A DNA stretch of 64,000 nt, taken from positions 764,501 through 828,500 of the forward strand of contig BSBM01000824.1 of NCBI GenBank assembly GCA_027924585.1, given 5' to 3'. Positions within the stretch are counted from its first letter, which is position 1. Every line of letters begins with the position of its first letter. The translations under genes and the position numbers were made by a program. The DNA comes from Larix kaempferi (Eukaryota; Streptophyta; Pinopsida; Pinales; Pinaceae). The notes under the pieces are model-generated. The model had not been told where the DNA came from. It searched no databases and saw only the letters and a program-made list of their open reading frames with translations. Below, piece after piece: positions 24,286 to 37,000 of the stretch.

Positions 24286-25245
24286 TAACCTGAAGGAAGG
24301 TAATGTATGGCACTTACGACACTTGCTTCACTTGCGACAATTTGAAGGTTAGGGTTTTATATAGCAAAAAACCAGTCATCGTGGAACTTTTTCTATAAAT
24401 CCATTTTGGTGAAGGTTCAGGATCTGAAGCTTTACAGGTTGTAGATAAAATTCCCATGTACCTTGTGTCCAAAAGAAACCCTCAAATTCGTTTTACTTTG
24501 TGAGTTATGATCAGTACAAGTTAGGGTTTCCGCCTCTTCCAGATCTCAGTCATAATCAGGTGACCTAGGAAAAAAGGTCATAACTTGGGCTAGTAAGCTC
24601 CAAATGAAATTTCGTAAAAAGTAATAGGTAGTACACAGACTGTACTATCTCAGGAAACTTTTTCAGATGTTGAAGTTGAACCAGTGACACGTGGCACACT
24701 GTAAACATTCGCTCTCCTGTTTTATCCCATAAACAAGTCACGTTGCGACACTTGGCATAACTCTCTCTCAGAAAATCCAATTGAGGTCAGACCTGTCGGG
24801 ATGAAAAGATGACAGGTCAGGATACAAGAGAAAACATTTTCAAACCTTGTGAATTGAAAAGTTTAGAGTTACAACAGAAACAATTAGGTACATATTTATG
24901 CCAAAACAGAATTATTTTTGGAGCACCTTCATTCATGGCTTCCGGAATTTAGGGTTTCAGAGAAAGTTGGAATTTTTGGAATCGAAGTCCACGGCTGAAT
25001 GCTACTCAGGAAAATTGAAATTTAGAGACCAAGATTGAATTTTTTGGTTGGGTAGAAGACCGGGCTTGATCAAACCCTAGTTCGGGATTTTGATCGGAAA
25101 GATGGAAAATTAGGGCTTCAACAAAAGTAGGAATTTTTTAAGTCTGTGACCACGGCTGGAAGCTCCTCAGAAAAATAAGAGTTTAGAGCCTTGGATCAAA
25201 CCTTTTTATTAGGAAGAAGGGTGGGCTCTATCAACCCTAGTTCAG
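24286..25245 (+). other. C1 leader, first part (non-coding)
   Basis: This is untranslated leader without a long ORF. It is homologous, in opposite orientation, to 30240-31180 inside C2, so C1 and C2 are relatives. It contains two partly repeated blocks (cacggctg..agct/tgct..ctcag with adjacent aaaccctagttc). The copy is interrupted at 25245 by C2 and resumes at 31881. Confidence 0.75.
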
Positions 25246-25902
25246 TGTTAAATTTTCAGAATTTACTTCAATCTGATCTAGGATCTTAACTGAGAGAACA
25301 ACATGTACAGCATATCTACAGCATATCAATCATGGACACAATAATGCAAGCACGCAAGAGACACAGATTTTACTTGGGGAAACCCATAAAGGTGAAAAAA
25401 CCCAATAACTTTCTCAGAGATAGATAGAGCAATGATACAACCAGAGTACAAGATATAGTCTTCTCCTAGCAGCAGAGCCTCCTCCTCACAAGTGTGCCAC
25501 TTTCCTAATGAGAGAAGTGTGTGTAATGAGTAATCAAATAGAGATCTCCCGATCTCTATTTATACTTGTTCTATCCTGCCCAATAAACTAATGGGGCCTA
25601 CATGTCTAGCTTAACCCATGGTTAAATTAATCCGGGCTGACCCCACACTTGGTAGTCTAATATCCCTTTGAACCACATGACTTATACAGGGCCGACCCCA
25701 ACAAGGTGGCCTAATAACCCATCAAGTATAAGTTATGACACTTACAATATAAATGATGACACTTTCGTATAGAGGAATAATAACATCTCTATATGAATAC
25801 AAACACTTCCGTATAGAGGAATAATACCATCTCTATAGGAGTACAAAATACATATATGAAATACATGGGTGAAACACATTCCGAAGTTACATTACATCAA
25901 CA
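25246..25902 (-). repeat. C2 3' LTR (657 bp)
   Basis: It matches 31223-31880 nearly base for base. On the minus strand it starts TGTTGATG and ends AATTTAACA. Confidence 0.95.
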
Positions 25903-25914
25903 CTCCCTCTTAAC
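25903..25914 (-). other. C2 polypurine tract
   Basis: Minus-strand GTTAAGAGGGAG directly precedes the TGTTGATG start of the 3' LTR, much like the C1 tract aagggggag. Confidence 0.8.
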
Positions 25915-27454
25915 TAGGAAGGTATTTCTCGACACAGATCTGCTAGAACAAGTCTTCTTCTCTGGATCATCATCAGCGAATCATCATCCTCAAATCATCG
26001 TCATTGTCACTGCTACTGCTATCTCAATCAATCTCTGAATCTACTCGTCATAGGAAGTTCTACAGAGCCAGTACTTTTTCATACTAGATGTAGGCCCACC
26101 ACCTGCAGGTCTTCATTATCACTGGCCATACTATGGAATCCTCAGGACTTATTACATGTGTCACAAAACCTTAAAAGAGTCTCTTGACTAGCAAGAACCC
26201 TAAAGAGCGTCTGAGGCCTTTTTCATCCTGTCCATATCTCCAGGACTTATTACATGTGACTATCACAAAACCTTAAAAGAGTGTCCCAAGAACGTTTATG
26301 TGCATAGCACGACCGGCAAGAACTCTAAAGAGCATCCCAGGAACATTTGTGTGCCTAAGCATGGCCGACAAGATCTCCAGGACTGATTACATGCGACCTC
26401 TACTACAAACCCTCGAAAGAGCGTCCCAGGACTCATTACGGGCACAGAACCCAACCTATCGGATCTCCCGGGTCTTACATGTAGCAGCCCACCACAAACC
26501 CTCGAAAGAGCATCCTAGGACTTATTACGGGCACATAGCCCAACCTATCGGATCTCCCAGGTCTTACATGTGGTCCACTATCACAAACCCTCGAAAGAGC
26601 ATCCCAAGCTGTTACGGGTACACAACTCTGACCTATAGGATCTCCCGGGTCTTACATGTGATACACAGTGCCAGTCCTTTTTCATACTGGATGTGACCTA
26701 GAACAAATCTAGGATTTCCTTTGCACAACCTATCCACAACCACAAAGTATCCACCTAGTACTCAAAATACATCATCTTGATGTACACATGATCATTCTAA
26801 TCATCATCACTGTATCGTCCTAATACATATCATCTAGAGCAACATCCTGAAGCTCATCGTCATGATAATCCTGATCATACAATGCATCCACCTGATGCAT
26901 ACCAAGTATCTACCTGATACATATCATCATACATGATCCACCTGATCATACACAATATCCACCTGATACATATACAGATACATGGTCAAGGCATCCAACA
27001 TGATGCACATACAAAATACATACAACTGATCCAACCAATCATATCCAGCATCCAACATGATGCATACATACATATATGAATGATCCAACTGATCATATCC
27101 AGCATCCAACATGATGCGTACATACATATATATATAAATGATCCAACTGATCATATCCAGCATCATCCTGATGCATATACTGAGTAGTAAGTGAAACATC
27201 GTCCTGATGCTCATCATCCAGCGCTTACATCCACAGCCATGTGAAGGATCCTCCTTCCAACATGCTTAGAATGGCTTCAGCAAATGTGTCCATCACTTCT
27301 TCCTCGAAGTGTCGTCGATCTGAAGAACACCAAGCCTTTTTCTGAAGTACTCGAACTTCACCTTGGCTTGTGGCTTCGTCAGTACATCTGCAATCTGCTC
27401 ATCCATCGCAACATACAGGAGCTTCACTGCTCCTCTCTGCACCATATCCCTGAT
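25915..27454 (-). repeat. C2 tandem-repeat spacer between pol and 3' LTR
   Basis: Two kinds of degenerate tandem array are visible. At about 26140-26700, caaaccctcgaaagag recurs at 26405, 26494 and 26583, an 89-bp spacing, with older variants to the left. At about 26985-27170, catccaacatgatgc recurs at 26992, 27049 and 27103, spacing about 54-57 bp. An open frame of 132 codons over the first array is a by-product of repetition. Sequence is unrelated to the arrays at the same place in C1. Confidence 0.75.
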
Positions 27455-28440
27455 CTAGTGATATTTGATCTCTATGTGTTTTGACCTGTCATGAAACACT
27501 AGGTTCTCAGACAGCTTCACACAACTCTGGTTGTCACAGAAGATACCAGTAGCATCCAACGGTAGATCAAATAACTTAGACAGTAGCTTCCGGAGCCATA
27601 CTGCCTCACAACTAGCTGAATAGGATGCAACATACTCTGCCTCGGCTGTACTCAGTGCTACATAGGACCACTTCCTGCTAAACCAAGAGATCACACCTGA
27701 TCCCATACTTAAGCAACACCCAGATGTGCTCTTCCTATCTGCAACACTGCCTGCCCAATCTGAATCAACATAACCTTGTAGGTTAAACTTTTGATTCACT
27801 TCATACTTGAGCCCATAATCAACTGTACCCTTCAGGTACCTCAGAATATGCTTTACAGCAATCAGGTGAACACTCCTCGGATCCGTCAGGAACTGGCTCA
27901 ATGTGTTCACCGCAAAGCAAATATCAGGTTTTGTGTTCGTTAGGTACATCAAGGACTCAATCATCTGACGATACATAGAGACATCAATCGGCTCAAATGA
28001 AGCATCACATAGAAGCTTCAGATTTGATGCCATAGGTGTGGCCATGGCCTTGCAATCCATCATCCCGAACCTCTTCATAATCTCTACTGCATACTTCCCT
28101 TGTCCAAGGAAGATTCCATCTGCACTCTTCCACACCTCCATGCCAAAAAAAAATAGTGCATCATCTCCAAGTTCTGCACATATATGACTCCCTGTCATGT
28201 GTCTCAGAACCAAGTGGCTACTCCACATACACTTCCTCTTCAACTATACCATTCAAGAAAGCTGTCTTGAAATCCATTTGGTGTATCTTTTATTCCATCA
28301 CTTTTATATTTCTCTATGCTGCCATCTGCAGCATGCTTGATCTTGTAGATCCTCTTGGAAGTCACTATAGACTACCCTTTGGGACTGCATCCCAAACATC
28401 TTCATGATCGACTGGTACTCCTCGATCATGGCATTCTTCC
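27455..28440 (-). pseudogene. pol: C2 pol remnant: truncated RT and RNase H
   Basis: Read leftward. Pieces of a copia RT occur at about 28156-28440 (YKIKHAADGSIEKYK, then in another frame QMDFKTAFLNG-like residues), with frameshifts and internal deletions. The middle of RT with its catalytic box is gone. From 28243 the frame is open for 262 codons, giving the RT end (MATPMASNLKLL, MIESLMYLTNTKPDICFAVN, HILRYLKGTVDYGL) and the copia RNase H (YVDSDWAG, DRKSTSGCC, STAEAEYVA, FCDNQSCVKLSEN, KHIEI). This is a copia-type order and sequence. The polymerase cannot work. The RNase H region keeps the expected Asp and Glu residues. Confidence 0.9.
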
Positions 28441-31210
28441 CAGATCCTAGGAACTTCAATATCTTCAATATTTTCAATAGATAACTTTGTTGTTGAATAA
28501 ATGTTGTAGTCCTTCTTTTGTAGGTGATGGTATATGATTTTTCCTACACAACAAGTTAAATTGTATGATTAGAAAACATCTTATAGTTTTCAGAACAAAT
28601 TCTTACACATAAAGAAATATGTCATTCAGTCATGCAATTATCTTAGCCAATGCTTGAATACAACATTTATCCATATCCCGTAACTTTCTAGATGCCTTCC
28701 AATCTCTACCAGAACATTGTTAAGAGTGTGCACAACTCCTAACATGTTAGCAAAGAGGTTTTATTCTAGATAAGTACCAATGGAATGTTGTACAGTGTCA
28801 TAGGCCACTTACCCATGTATGTTAGTAGTATATTGTTCATCAATGCAACTATTCTAATATGCATAATACACAACCTAGTTCTAGGAACATAAGCATATTC
28901 ATCATTGAATAACATTATGTAAGAAATGACAATTCAAATACTTATGTTTGTTTGGTTTTTGGGTTGACTCCCTCTCAGTCTTTGCTTCTTTTCTGCAACT
29001 CCATTCTAATGTGGATTGTGAGAAGTGGTCAACTCCCTCTGAATATCTGCATCCTTGTAGAAACTATTAGAGTGTCCTCCCTCTTGATCTCTGCTTCCTG
29101 GATTACCTGTCCTTGAACTTATATCCATCCTTAATCACTATGCATGCTTATTAGTATCATCATTGTGTTATCGTTGAGGTCTCATACATAATCATACATT
29201 CATTAGTATATTCTTAATATTATCAAAACACAATAATCTTAAGCATGTATAGTCATGATCATTTCAAACAGAAATAATTAGCATTAGTATTCAAGGTTTA
29301 TATAGGACTCTTATGGTTAGTCATATCATAAATTAAGGTAAGAAACATAAAATGCATACAACCATGACTATTCAAACCTATGACATCATGAATAATCATT
29401 ATCAACAACACAACAGTATAAGATCCTAACACAAGGTAGGATTCTAGCTTGATATAGGAAAAACATACCTGGATTAGCATGCTAGCTAGTTATGTCTAAC
29501 ATACCCGCATAATGTCTTCTGGTTCTCTTCAATGACTTATGCTAGTAACCTGCATGTCTCATAAGTTATTCATTGTAGAACCAAGTTATGCATACCTCGT
29601 AAGTAGATCTTCTAAGTGATCCATGGCAATGGATGAATCTTTGTCTTCATGTCATCATGATCATATGTTCTTGAACTAGAACATGATTTGTCTTCCTTGG
29701 TGTACCTTTCATGTTAGCAGACAACATAAACCCCATACAACATCATAATGCATTACTACAATCATAAGTGTCAACACCCTAATCAATCAATATCTTCTAT
29801 CATGCATTCATAATTTTATTAAGGTGATACGACAAGTCTAAATTTAAACAAGAGTACTAACCGTAATAATATGAAGACAAACATACCATAGACTTAATCA
29901 TGAGCAAATCTCGAAACATACATGGATAAGTCATACCTATCGAGATTGCTTGTAATCTTCTTATGTAAGGCCTTAGCCTCATCTCCCTCTGAAACAGGAA
30001 CTTCTTCACTTATGCAGGTGACCAATCCATTCTCTTCTAGGATTAACCCATTCCACTTGATTTGCAGGAACTGGATTTGGTGCTGGATTAGGGTTTGTCA
30101 GAGAAACCCTAAAAATTCAAACATTGAATTTCAAACTTCCAAAAGGATAGAAATATGCGCCTTGATGAACTGATCAAGCTGGTATACTCAGAGTTTGAAA
30201 ACTGCAAAGTTTCACTCCTTAATTTTGCCTTTGAAACTTCCGGATTCACTAGATGTGACCCCGAACTAGGGTTTGATGAATCCCACTCTTCTTCCCAATC
30301 AAAAGGTTTGATCAAAGCTCTAATATTCTATTTTTTTGAGGAGCTTCCAGCCGTGGTCACAGATTTCAAAAATTCCCATTTTTGCAAAAGCCCTAATTTT
30401 TCATTTTTCCAATCAAAGTCCCGAACTAGGGTCTGATCAAGCCAGGTCTTCTGCCCAACCAAAAATTATGATCTCGGTGTCTAAATTTATATTTTGATGA
30501 GTATCATTCAGCCGTAGTCTTTGATTACAAAAATTCCAACTTTCTCCGAAACCCTAAATTCCGGAAGCCATGAATGAAGGTGCTAAAAAATAATTCTGTT
30601 TTGACAGAAATATGTACCTGATTGTTTCTGGTGTAACTCCGTACTTTTCGATCCACAGGGTCTGAAAATTTTTTCTGTGGTATCCTGACCTGTCTCCTTT
30701 CCATCCCAATAGGTCTGACCTCAATTGGATTCTCTGAGAGAGATTTATGCCAAGTGTCGCAACGTGACCTTTTTATGGGATAAACCAAGAGAGCGAACTT
30801 GTACAACATGCCACGTGTCACTGGTTCAAATTCGGCCTCTGAAAAAGTTTCCTGAGACATTCCAGTCTGTGTACTACTTGTCACTTTTTACGAAATTGTA
30901 TTTGGAACTTCCTAGCCAAACTTATGACCTTTTTTCCAAGGTCACCTATTTATTACTGAGATCTGGAAGAGGCAGAAACCCTATATTGTACAGATCATAA
31001 ATCATAAAGTACAACGATATAGAGGTTGTTCTTTGGACACAAGGTACACGGGGATCAGATCTTCAACCTGTAAAAATTTTAGATCTGAAAATTTTTCCAA
31101 AATGGATTTATAGCGAAAGTGCTATGATGACTGGTTTTTGCTATATCAAGCCCTAGCATCGTAAGTGCAACAAGTGTCATACATGCCATATCATGCCTTC
31201 TTTCAGGCTA
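28441..31210 (-). other. C2 long non-coding leader
   Basis: About 2.8 kb between the PBS and the pol remnant has no long ORF. Its 5' part matches the C1 leader at 24286-25240. Further stretches match C1 at 31881-32000 and 32840-32960 (for example around ggctaaggccttacataaga). The shared leader means that C1 and C2 descend from a common element that already lacked gag. Confidence 0.75.
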
Positions 31211-31222
31211 GCTCTAATACCA
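31211..31222 (-). other. C2 primer binding site
   Basis: On the minus strand TGGTATTAGAGC directly follows the 5' LTR end, one base from the usual Met-tRNA PBS. Confidence 0.85.
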
Positions 31223-31880
31223 TGTTAAATTTTCAAAATTTACTTCAATATGATCTAGGATATTAACTGAGAGAACAACATATACAGCATATCTACAGCA
31301 TATCAATCATGGACACAATAATGCAAGCACACAAGAGACACAGAGTTTACTTGGGGAAAACCATAAAGGTGAAAAACCCCAATAACTTCCTCAGAGATAG
31401 ATAGAGCAATGATGCAACTAGAGTACAAGATATAGTATTATCCTAGCAGCAGAGCCTCCTCCTCACAAGTGCCCCACTTTCCAAATGAGAGAAGTGTGTG
31501 TAATGATTAATCAAATAGAGATCTCCCGATCTCTATTTATACTTGTTCTGTCCTGCCCAATAAACTAATGGGGCCTACATGTCTAGCTTAACCCATGGTT
31601 AAATTAATCTGGGCCGACCCCACACTTGGTGGTCCAATAACCCTTTGACCCACATGACTTATATAGGGATGACCCCAACAAGGTGGTCTAATAACCCATC
31701 AAGTATAAGTTATGACACTTACAATATAAATGATGACACTTCTGTATAGAGGAATAATAACATCTCTATAGGAATACAAACACTTTCGTATAGAGGAATA
31801 ATACCATCTCTATAGGAGTACAAAATACATATATGAAATACATGGGTGAAATACATTCCGAAGTTACATATACATCAACA
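31223..31880 (-). repeat. C2 5' LTR (658 bp)
   Basis: It pairs with 25246-25902. It contains the likely TATA box at 31534-31541 and is flanked on the right by the ttcag duplication. Confidence 0.95.
31534..31541 (-). promoter_or_regulatory. Putative TATA box of C2 5' LTR
   Basis: Minus-strand TATAAATA, followed by GAGATCGGGAGATC. It is identical in the other LTR (25557-25564). Confidence 0.6.
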
Positions 31881-33600
31881 TTCAGGATCCTATCCAGAAG
31901 ATCCAGTTTCAGGGGGAGTTGAGGCTAAGGCCTTACATAAGAAGACTACAAGAAGTCTCAACAGGTATGACTTAAGGAGATACAGGTATGTCTTGAAATG
32001 TGATTCTTGATTAAGTTCATAATATGTTTGTCTTCATATTATTTAGGTTAGTAAATCTTGATTAATGTTAGCCTTGTCTTATTACCTTAGTAAAAGGTAG
32101 AATGGATTGGAATGATAGAATACATTTACTGATTAAGGTTATGACATTTATGATTGTACTAATGCACCTATGGTGTTGTATGAGGTTGATGTTGTCTGCT
32201 AACAAGATACAGGTACATCAAAAAAGACAAATCAAGTTCCATGACCATGATGACATGAAGACAAAGACTCATCCATAATGTTTGACCATATAGAATCTCT
32301 ACTTACAAGGTATGTATGACTTTGTTCTACTATGCTTAACTTATGAGATATGCAGGTTCTAGCACAAGGTCTCTAAATCATTAGAACAAATAAGATATTG
32401 TTTAGACATAACTAAGCATGTATACTAATCTAGGTATGTTCTCCTATGTCAAGTTAGAATCCTACTTTGTGTTAGGATCTTAGCATACCCATGTATTGAA
32501 TGATCATGACCATACATATTCAAGATTATTTAGAATTATAATGTTTTGATAATATTGAGATTATACTAATGAATGTATGTTTGTGTATGAGATCATGAGG
32601 ATGAAACTAGTGCAAACTTGAGCATTCACAGTGCTACAAATCGAATAGAAGTTCAAAAGACATATAGAAGATCAAGCGGGAGGCAACCACACGAACATAA
32701 AAGATAAGTATTTGAGTTGTTATTTGAAACAAAATGATATTGCTTGTAATAGAATGTATGCATATTTAGAATATATCATGCTAAGTGTAAACATTCATAT
32801 AGCATTGAACAGTATACTACTAATATGCATATGATTGGTAAGTTGGACAAACATTCCATTGTTGCTTGTCTAGAATGAAACCTCTTTACTGACATGGTGA
32901 GATCTATGCACACTCTCGATAGTATGTTCTAGTAGAGATGGAAGGCATGTAGATAGCCACTGTATGCATACAGGATATGGAAAAGTGTTGTGCCAAAGTA
33001 TTGGTCAAGATAGTTGCATAACTATGTAAATGATATCTGTATGCATAATAGGTTATCATGTCAACATGATTTGATAATTACGAAGCATTACTAATCATGT
33101 ACTTAATCTTGATTTGTAGGAAAGATCATGAAGAATCATGAACATCGAACAAGTGATGGATGTTCAACAAAAGGATTTACAAATCAAAGATAATATAGAA
33201 GACTCTCTTAGAAAGAGGAAGAGAATCATGATAAGATGTTTGCTCCAAGTGGCTAGATAAGACAATTATCTTAATGATATAATTAAAGAAGTGCGAATCA
33301 AGGATTCAATTGAAGAAAGCTCTATTCGGGTACCCAGGATTGATAGTCAATTGATGAGCTTAATGATTACCATGGGTGATGTGGATCTCAACCTTTGCTA
33401 CAAGGTTGAATATGGTTTCTATACACAGATGACATGGATGCAAGAAGGAAATCACCACAGAGTTTGAATGATATTGAGGCTCATATCAGTAGACCCATAT
33501 GACGAGAGATGGCATGGATAGATATGCAGAAGATCACTCAATGCTGAGTATGAATGATGTTCAGTTACAGATGGAGAATTGACAGTTTTTTGACAAGCTT
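31881..33600 (+). other. C1 leader, second part (non-coding)
   Basis: It continues the C1 leader after C2. There is no long ORF. Segments correspond to the C2 leader in reverse orientation (about 29950-29990 and 28680-28790). Near 33120-33560 there are short Asp/Glu/Lys-rich open pieces that may be worn pol coding sequence. Confidence 0.65.
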
Positions 33601-34072
33601 GGGCTTTACCAGAAGTAGAGTTGTTCCTAACCTTTACCTTAAGGTTATGGATGAACTATTATTGTATGTGGATGATCTCTTTCTGATAGGGAAATAGAAA
33701 TAGATCATGGAAAGCAAGAAGAAGCTATCTACATAATTTGAGATTGATATATTACTTCCTAGGCTTGGAAGTATGGCAAGGCTCAGAAGGAATCTTTCTC
33801 AACCAAGGAAAAGTATGCTGGGGAAATCTTGTGAAGATTTGATATGTTGGAAAGAACAACCATGGCCACTCTCATGGGTTCCGACTTGAAGATGCTAACT
33901 GATGACTCATTAAAGTTAGTGGATGTAACTCTGTACAGACAGACTATTGGTTCATTGATGTATCTAACGAATACTAGGTCAGATATATGCTTTGTTGTGA
34001 ACACCTTTAGGCAGTATCTAGTGGAAACTAGATGTGTTCACCTGATAGTTGCAAAGCATGTGATGAGGTACC
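33601..34072 (+). pseudogene. pol: C1 pol remnant: end of RT
   Basis: The catalytic box LLLYVDDLFLIGK (YVDD at 33665-33676) ends in a stop. In another frame from 33844 the connection region follows (TTMATLMGSDLKML, RQTIGSLMYLTNTRSDICFV, VAKHVMRYL). Both are typical of copia pol and close to the C2 version. The frame is cut by E3 at 34072 exactly within the RYLKG motif, which resumes at 47431. RT upstream of YVDD is not recognisable. Confidence 0.85.
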
Positions 34073-37000
34073 TGTTATCACCTAAATTGTAGTTACCCCT
34101 ATGGATGTATCCACTCATGGATGGCAATAGGGAAGGGCAACTCAAAAGGTGCAACCACGATCACCTCGACCTCCAATATATGGTTGTCACACCAGTCGAG
34201 GCAACCTTCACTTTATGTTATCTAGCCCAGACAACAAAGGGGGAGACCCGATCTACTCCCGACAGGAGAGATCAAAACCAAGACACCAAATCAAGTTGGT
34301 TCTAAGTGAAGTAAGGTGTATGGTTTATCCCAGACCTTAAGATGAAGTCACAAGACAAGTTAGGGGTTTAATGAGTGTAGCTTTAGTTCATTATTGATGT
34401 GAGAGTGACTTATAATAATTGAAGACAAGGTTTCGGATTAGAGTACTAGTCAATGTGAGAAAATCCACTTCCTTGGGAACCGTGTCCAATGCAGGGTAGT
34501 TAGGGGTTGAATTGGGGCTAACTAGTACAAGTGACAAGCTTGATCATGATACATGATGGCATCAAGGGTTAGTTCACCACAATAAGGTCAAACCACAAGT
34601 TAATCCAACAATCTAGGAAAGTTGAAGTGACTTGGAGAGAAACCAGTGCCTTGGGAATTGGGATAATGGAGTCAAAGTAGAGTTAACTTGTGGTTAAGGA
34701 CTCCTATTGCATGAGACAAGTGGGAAATTAAAGTCTTGATGGATGAATAGGTCTAGATCTAGGTTTGACCAAAGTGGACCACAATCCCTTAAAATAAGGA
34801 ATGCTATCCCCAAGGCAAGATTTAACAAGGTGACCTACTAGACCTAGGTTTTGAATTATTCCCATTCCAAATCCATGAAAACCTCAAGTACCCATGTCCT
34901 AGAAGTGGACAAACTCCCTTCTCCAAGGTGGTGCGACTTTGCCTAAGGAGGCCTAAAAGTGGGATATGTGGGGTCAAGACAAGTCCGATGACATCCAAAC
35001 TTTAGATCCAGATAGGTTAGTCAAGTACGAGTATGGATCTACAATTTCAAGGCAATCCGACGGCTAGATCTTACTAGATCTGAGTTTGAAGATACAAAGT
35101 GGTCCAAAATGGGGATTAAATCCCTTGAAATGTCGAATAGGGCCCACAAGGTAGAATCATAAAAGTGACAATCTGGGGGTAGGTTATGTGATGTGTAGAT
35201 TATGAATCAAGCAGGATCTCAACTACCCACCACCTAGATCAAGGTCAACTCACCCTCACCAAGAAGTGCGCCCTTGCTTGGAGGAGCTAGTTTGGCATGG
35301 GAAGAGGGTCAAATGGAAGCCAATCCTCACCAAACTATAGATCTGGGATGTCGTGGATGCTATAGAGGTGGGTTTTCAATATTATACACAATAACCCACT
35401 AGATCTAAGTAGATCTGAGAAAATGTAACAATGAGGGTTTGAAGAAATAAGGGTTTTATCAATTTATGAGCTACGTCAATGGATTGGATCAAGGTAAGAG
35501 AAACAAACCTGTGGATCTTACCTGGGTAACCTTGTAGATGCCTTGATGATGATGATCTATGCAAACCCGATCAATTTGAGAAGCTTTGAGGTAGTTTTCT
35601 ATGCAATCGATTTAGTCCAAGAAGCCAATGCGCCCTCTCTCCTGCACAACAAACGTCAACAATATCAGATTTGATGTAATCAAGAGATAAGACTAATGCC
35701 ACAAGAGAAGTAACAGAAAGATAGAATAGATCACAATGATGCTAATGATAACCCCCTGATACAAGCAAATCGCAACAAAGTCGATTTGAAGAAGCCTTGC
35801 AAAATCGCCCTTGTTGAATTCGCCCTCCTGTAGACAAGACAATGATTTCCAAAAAAAGATAGATCTTACCACAAATTCCAAATGCTAGGTTGCAATAGAC
35901 TTTCCAATCACCATCTAAGAACACCAGATGCAAAGGAGACCACACGAAATTCCACAAGAAATTTTTTCTATACCAATAATCCAAGAGCCAAAGACCCCTT
36001 ACAATGAGAAGCTCTCTCCTTTAAATAGGAAGGAGAGGCATCAAAATCCTAACCACTTTTTGAATGAGTGGCTAAGATTAAAAGATACAAATGTCTAATC
36101 AATGGTTGAGATGAGCTCAACAATAAAATACATGGATCACTAATAAAATATTATATGAGTGGACAAACTCGCCCTAGAAGAGGGGAATCCCACCAAATCA
36201 TGATGACAAAATATAATAGGGGGCTTATGGTGGGTCCAAGGGGTAATTTTATCCCTCCTTGGTCAATCCCCATAGCACAATAATCATAAAATAATCATCA
36301 ATATACCAAATCGTGCCTCCATGGTCAAATCGTAGGCCTCAAAAAGACCTCAGAAATCATCAGAAAGTGCCATAAGTGATGGATGCGGGCCCCGATGAAG
36401 CTGGAACTGCTGGAGGAGGTGTGGAAGACCCCGATATATCATCACTGATCATCCCATGCCATAACATTGCCTCAGTAGCCCAAATCGATTTCCTCAATAG
36501 CCATTTCTACCAATCCTGAAATGCCTCGGGAAGCATGCAACTGCCCCAAAATGCATCCTGGAGTGCCTGTGCTGTCAAGGTGAGGGCACCAATGTGTCCA
36601 GGAGGGGGGTAATATGGTAAAAACAAGTGGCTGGACCACCCCCTCCAAGCACAGCACCCTAGGTAAACCGGATAAAAATCACATCTGCTCTGACAGGGCC
36701 TCCCATAGACCAAAACTGCACTGGGATAGCCTACTGAGGCTCAATCATCACTGTAAGTGCCCGAAACTGAAAACAAACCATCTCATCAGACTCAGAAGGT
36801 CCAAATCCATCCAAAAAGTGTACTCATACACCATATGAGTCTCTGCATGATCAAAATATATATCCAATATACCGGAACAGGGCCAATAATAATAATCTGT
36901 AAATGATCAAATACTGCTGTAAACCAAGAATCATCATCATAACCCTATAGCTGCTGCATAGAATCATCATGTATGTATACATAGACCATATACCATCTAT

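Larger units (their letters stand above)
25246..31880 (-). mobile_element. C2: copia-type element inserted antisense in C1
   Basis: C2 is 6.6 kb on the minus strand. LTRs are 31223-31880 (5') and 25246-25902 (3'), flanked by a perfect 5-bp duplication ttcag (25241-25245 and 31881-31885). The PBS and PPT are in the expected places. The inside has a leader of about 2.8 kb without coding capacity (28441-31210), a shortened RT-RNase H remnant, and a tandem-repeat spacer (25915-27454). Gag, protease and integrase are absent. Leader homology shows it is related to its host element C1. Confidence 0.95.

Noticed and set aside
26298-26696. Plus-strand frame of 132 codons
   Set aside because: It covers the 89-bp degenerate array of C2 and lies antisense to the element.
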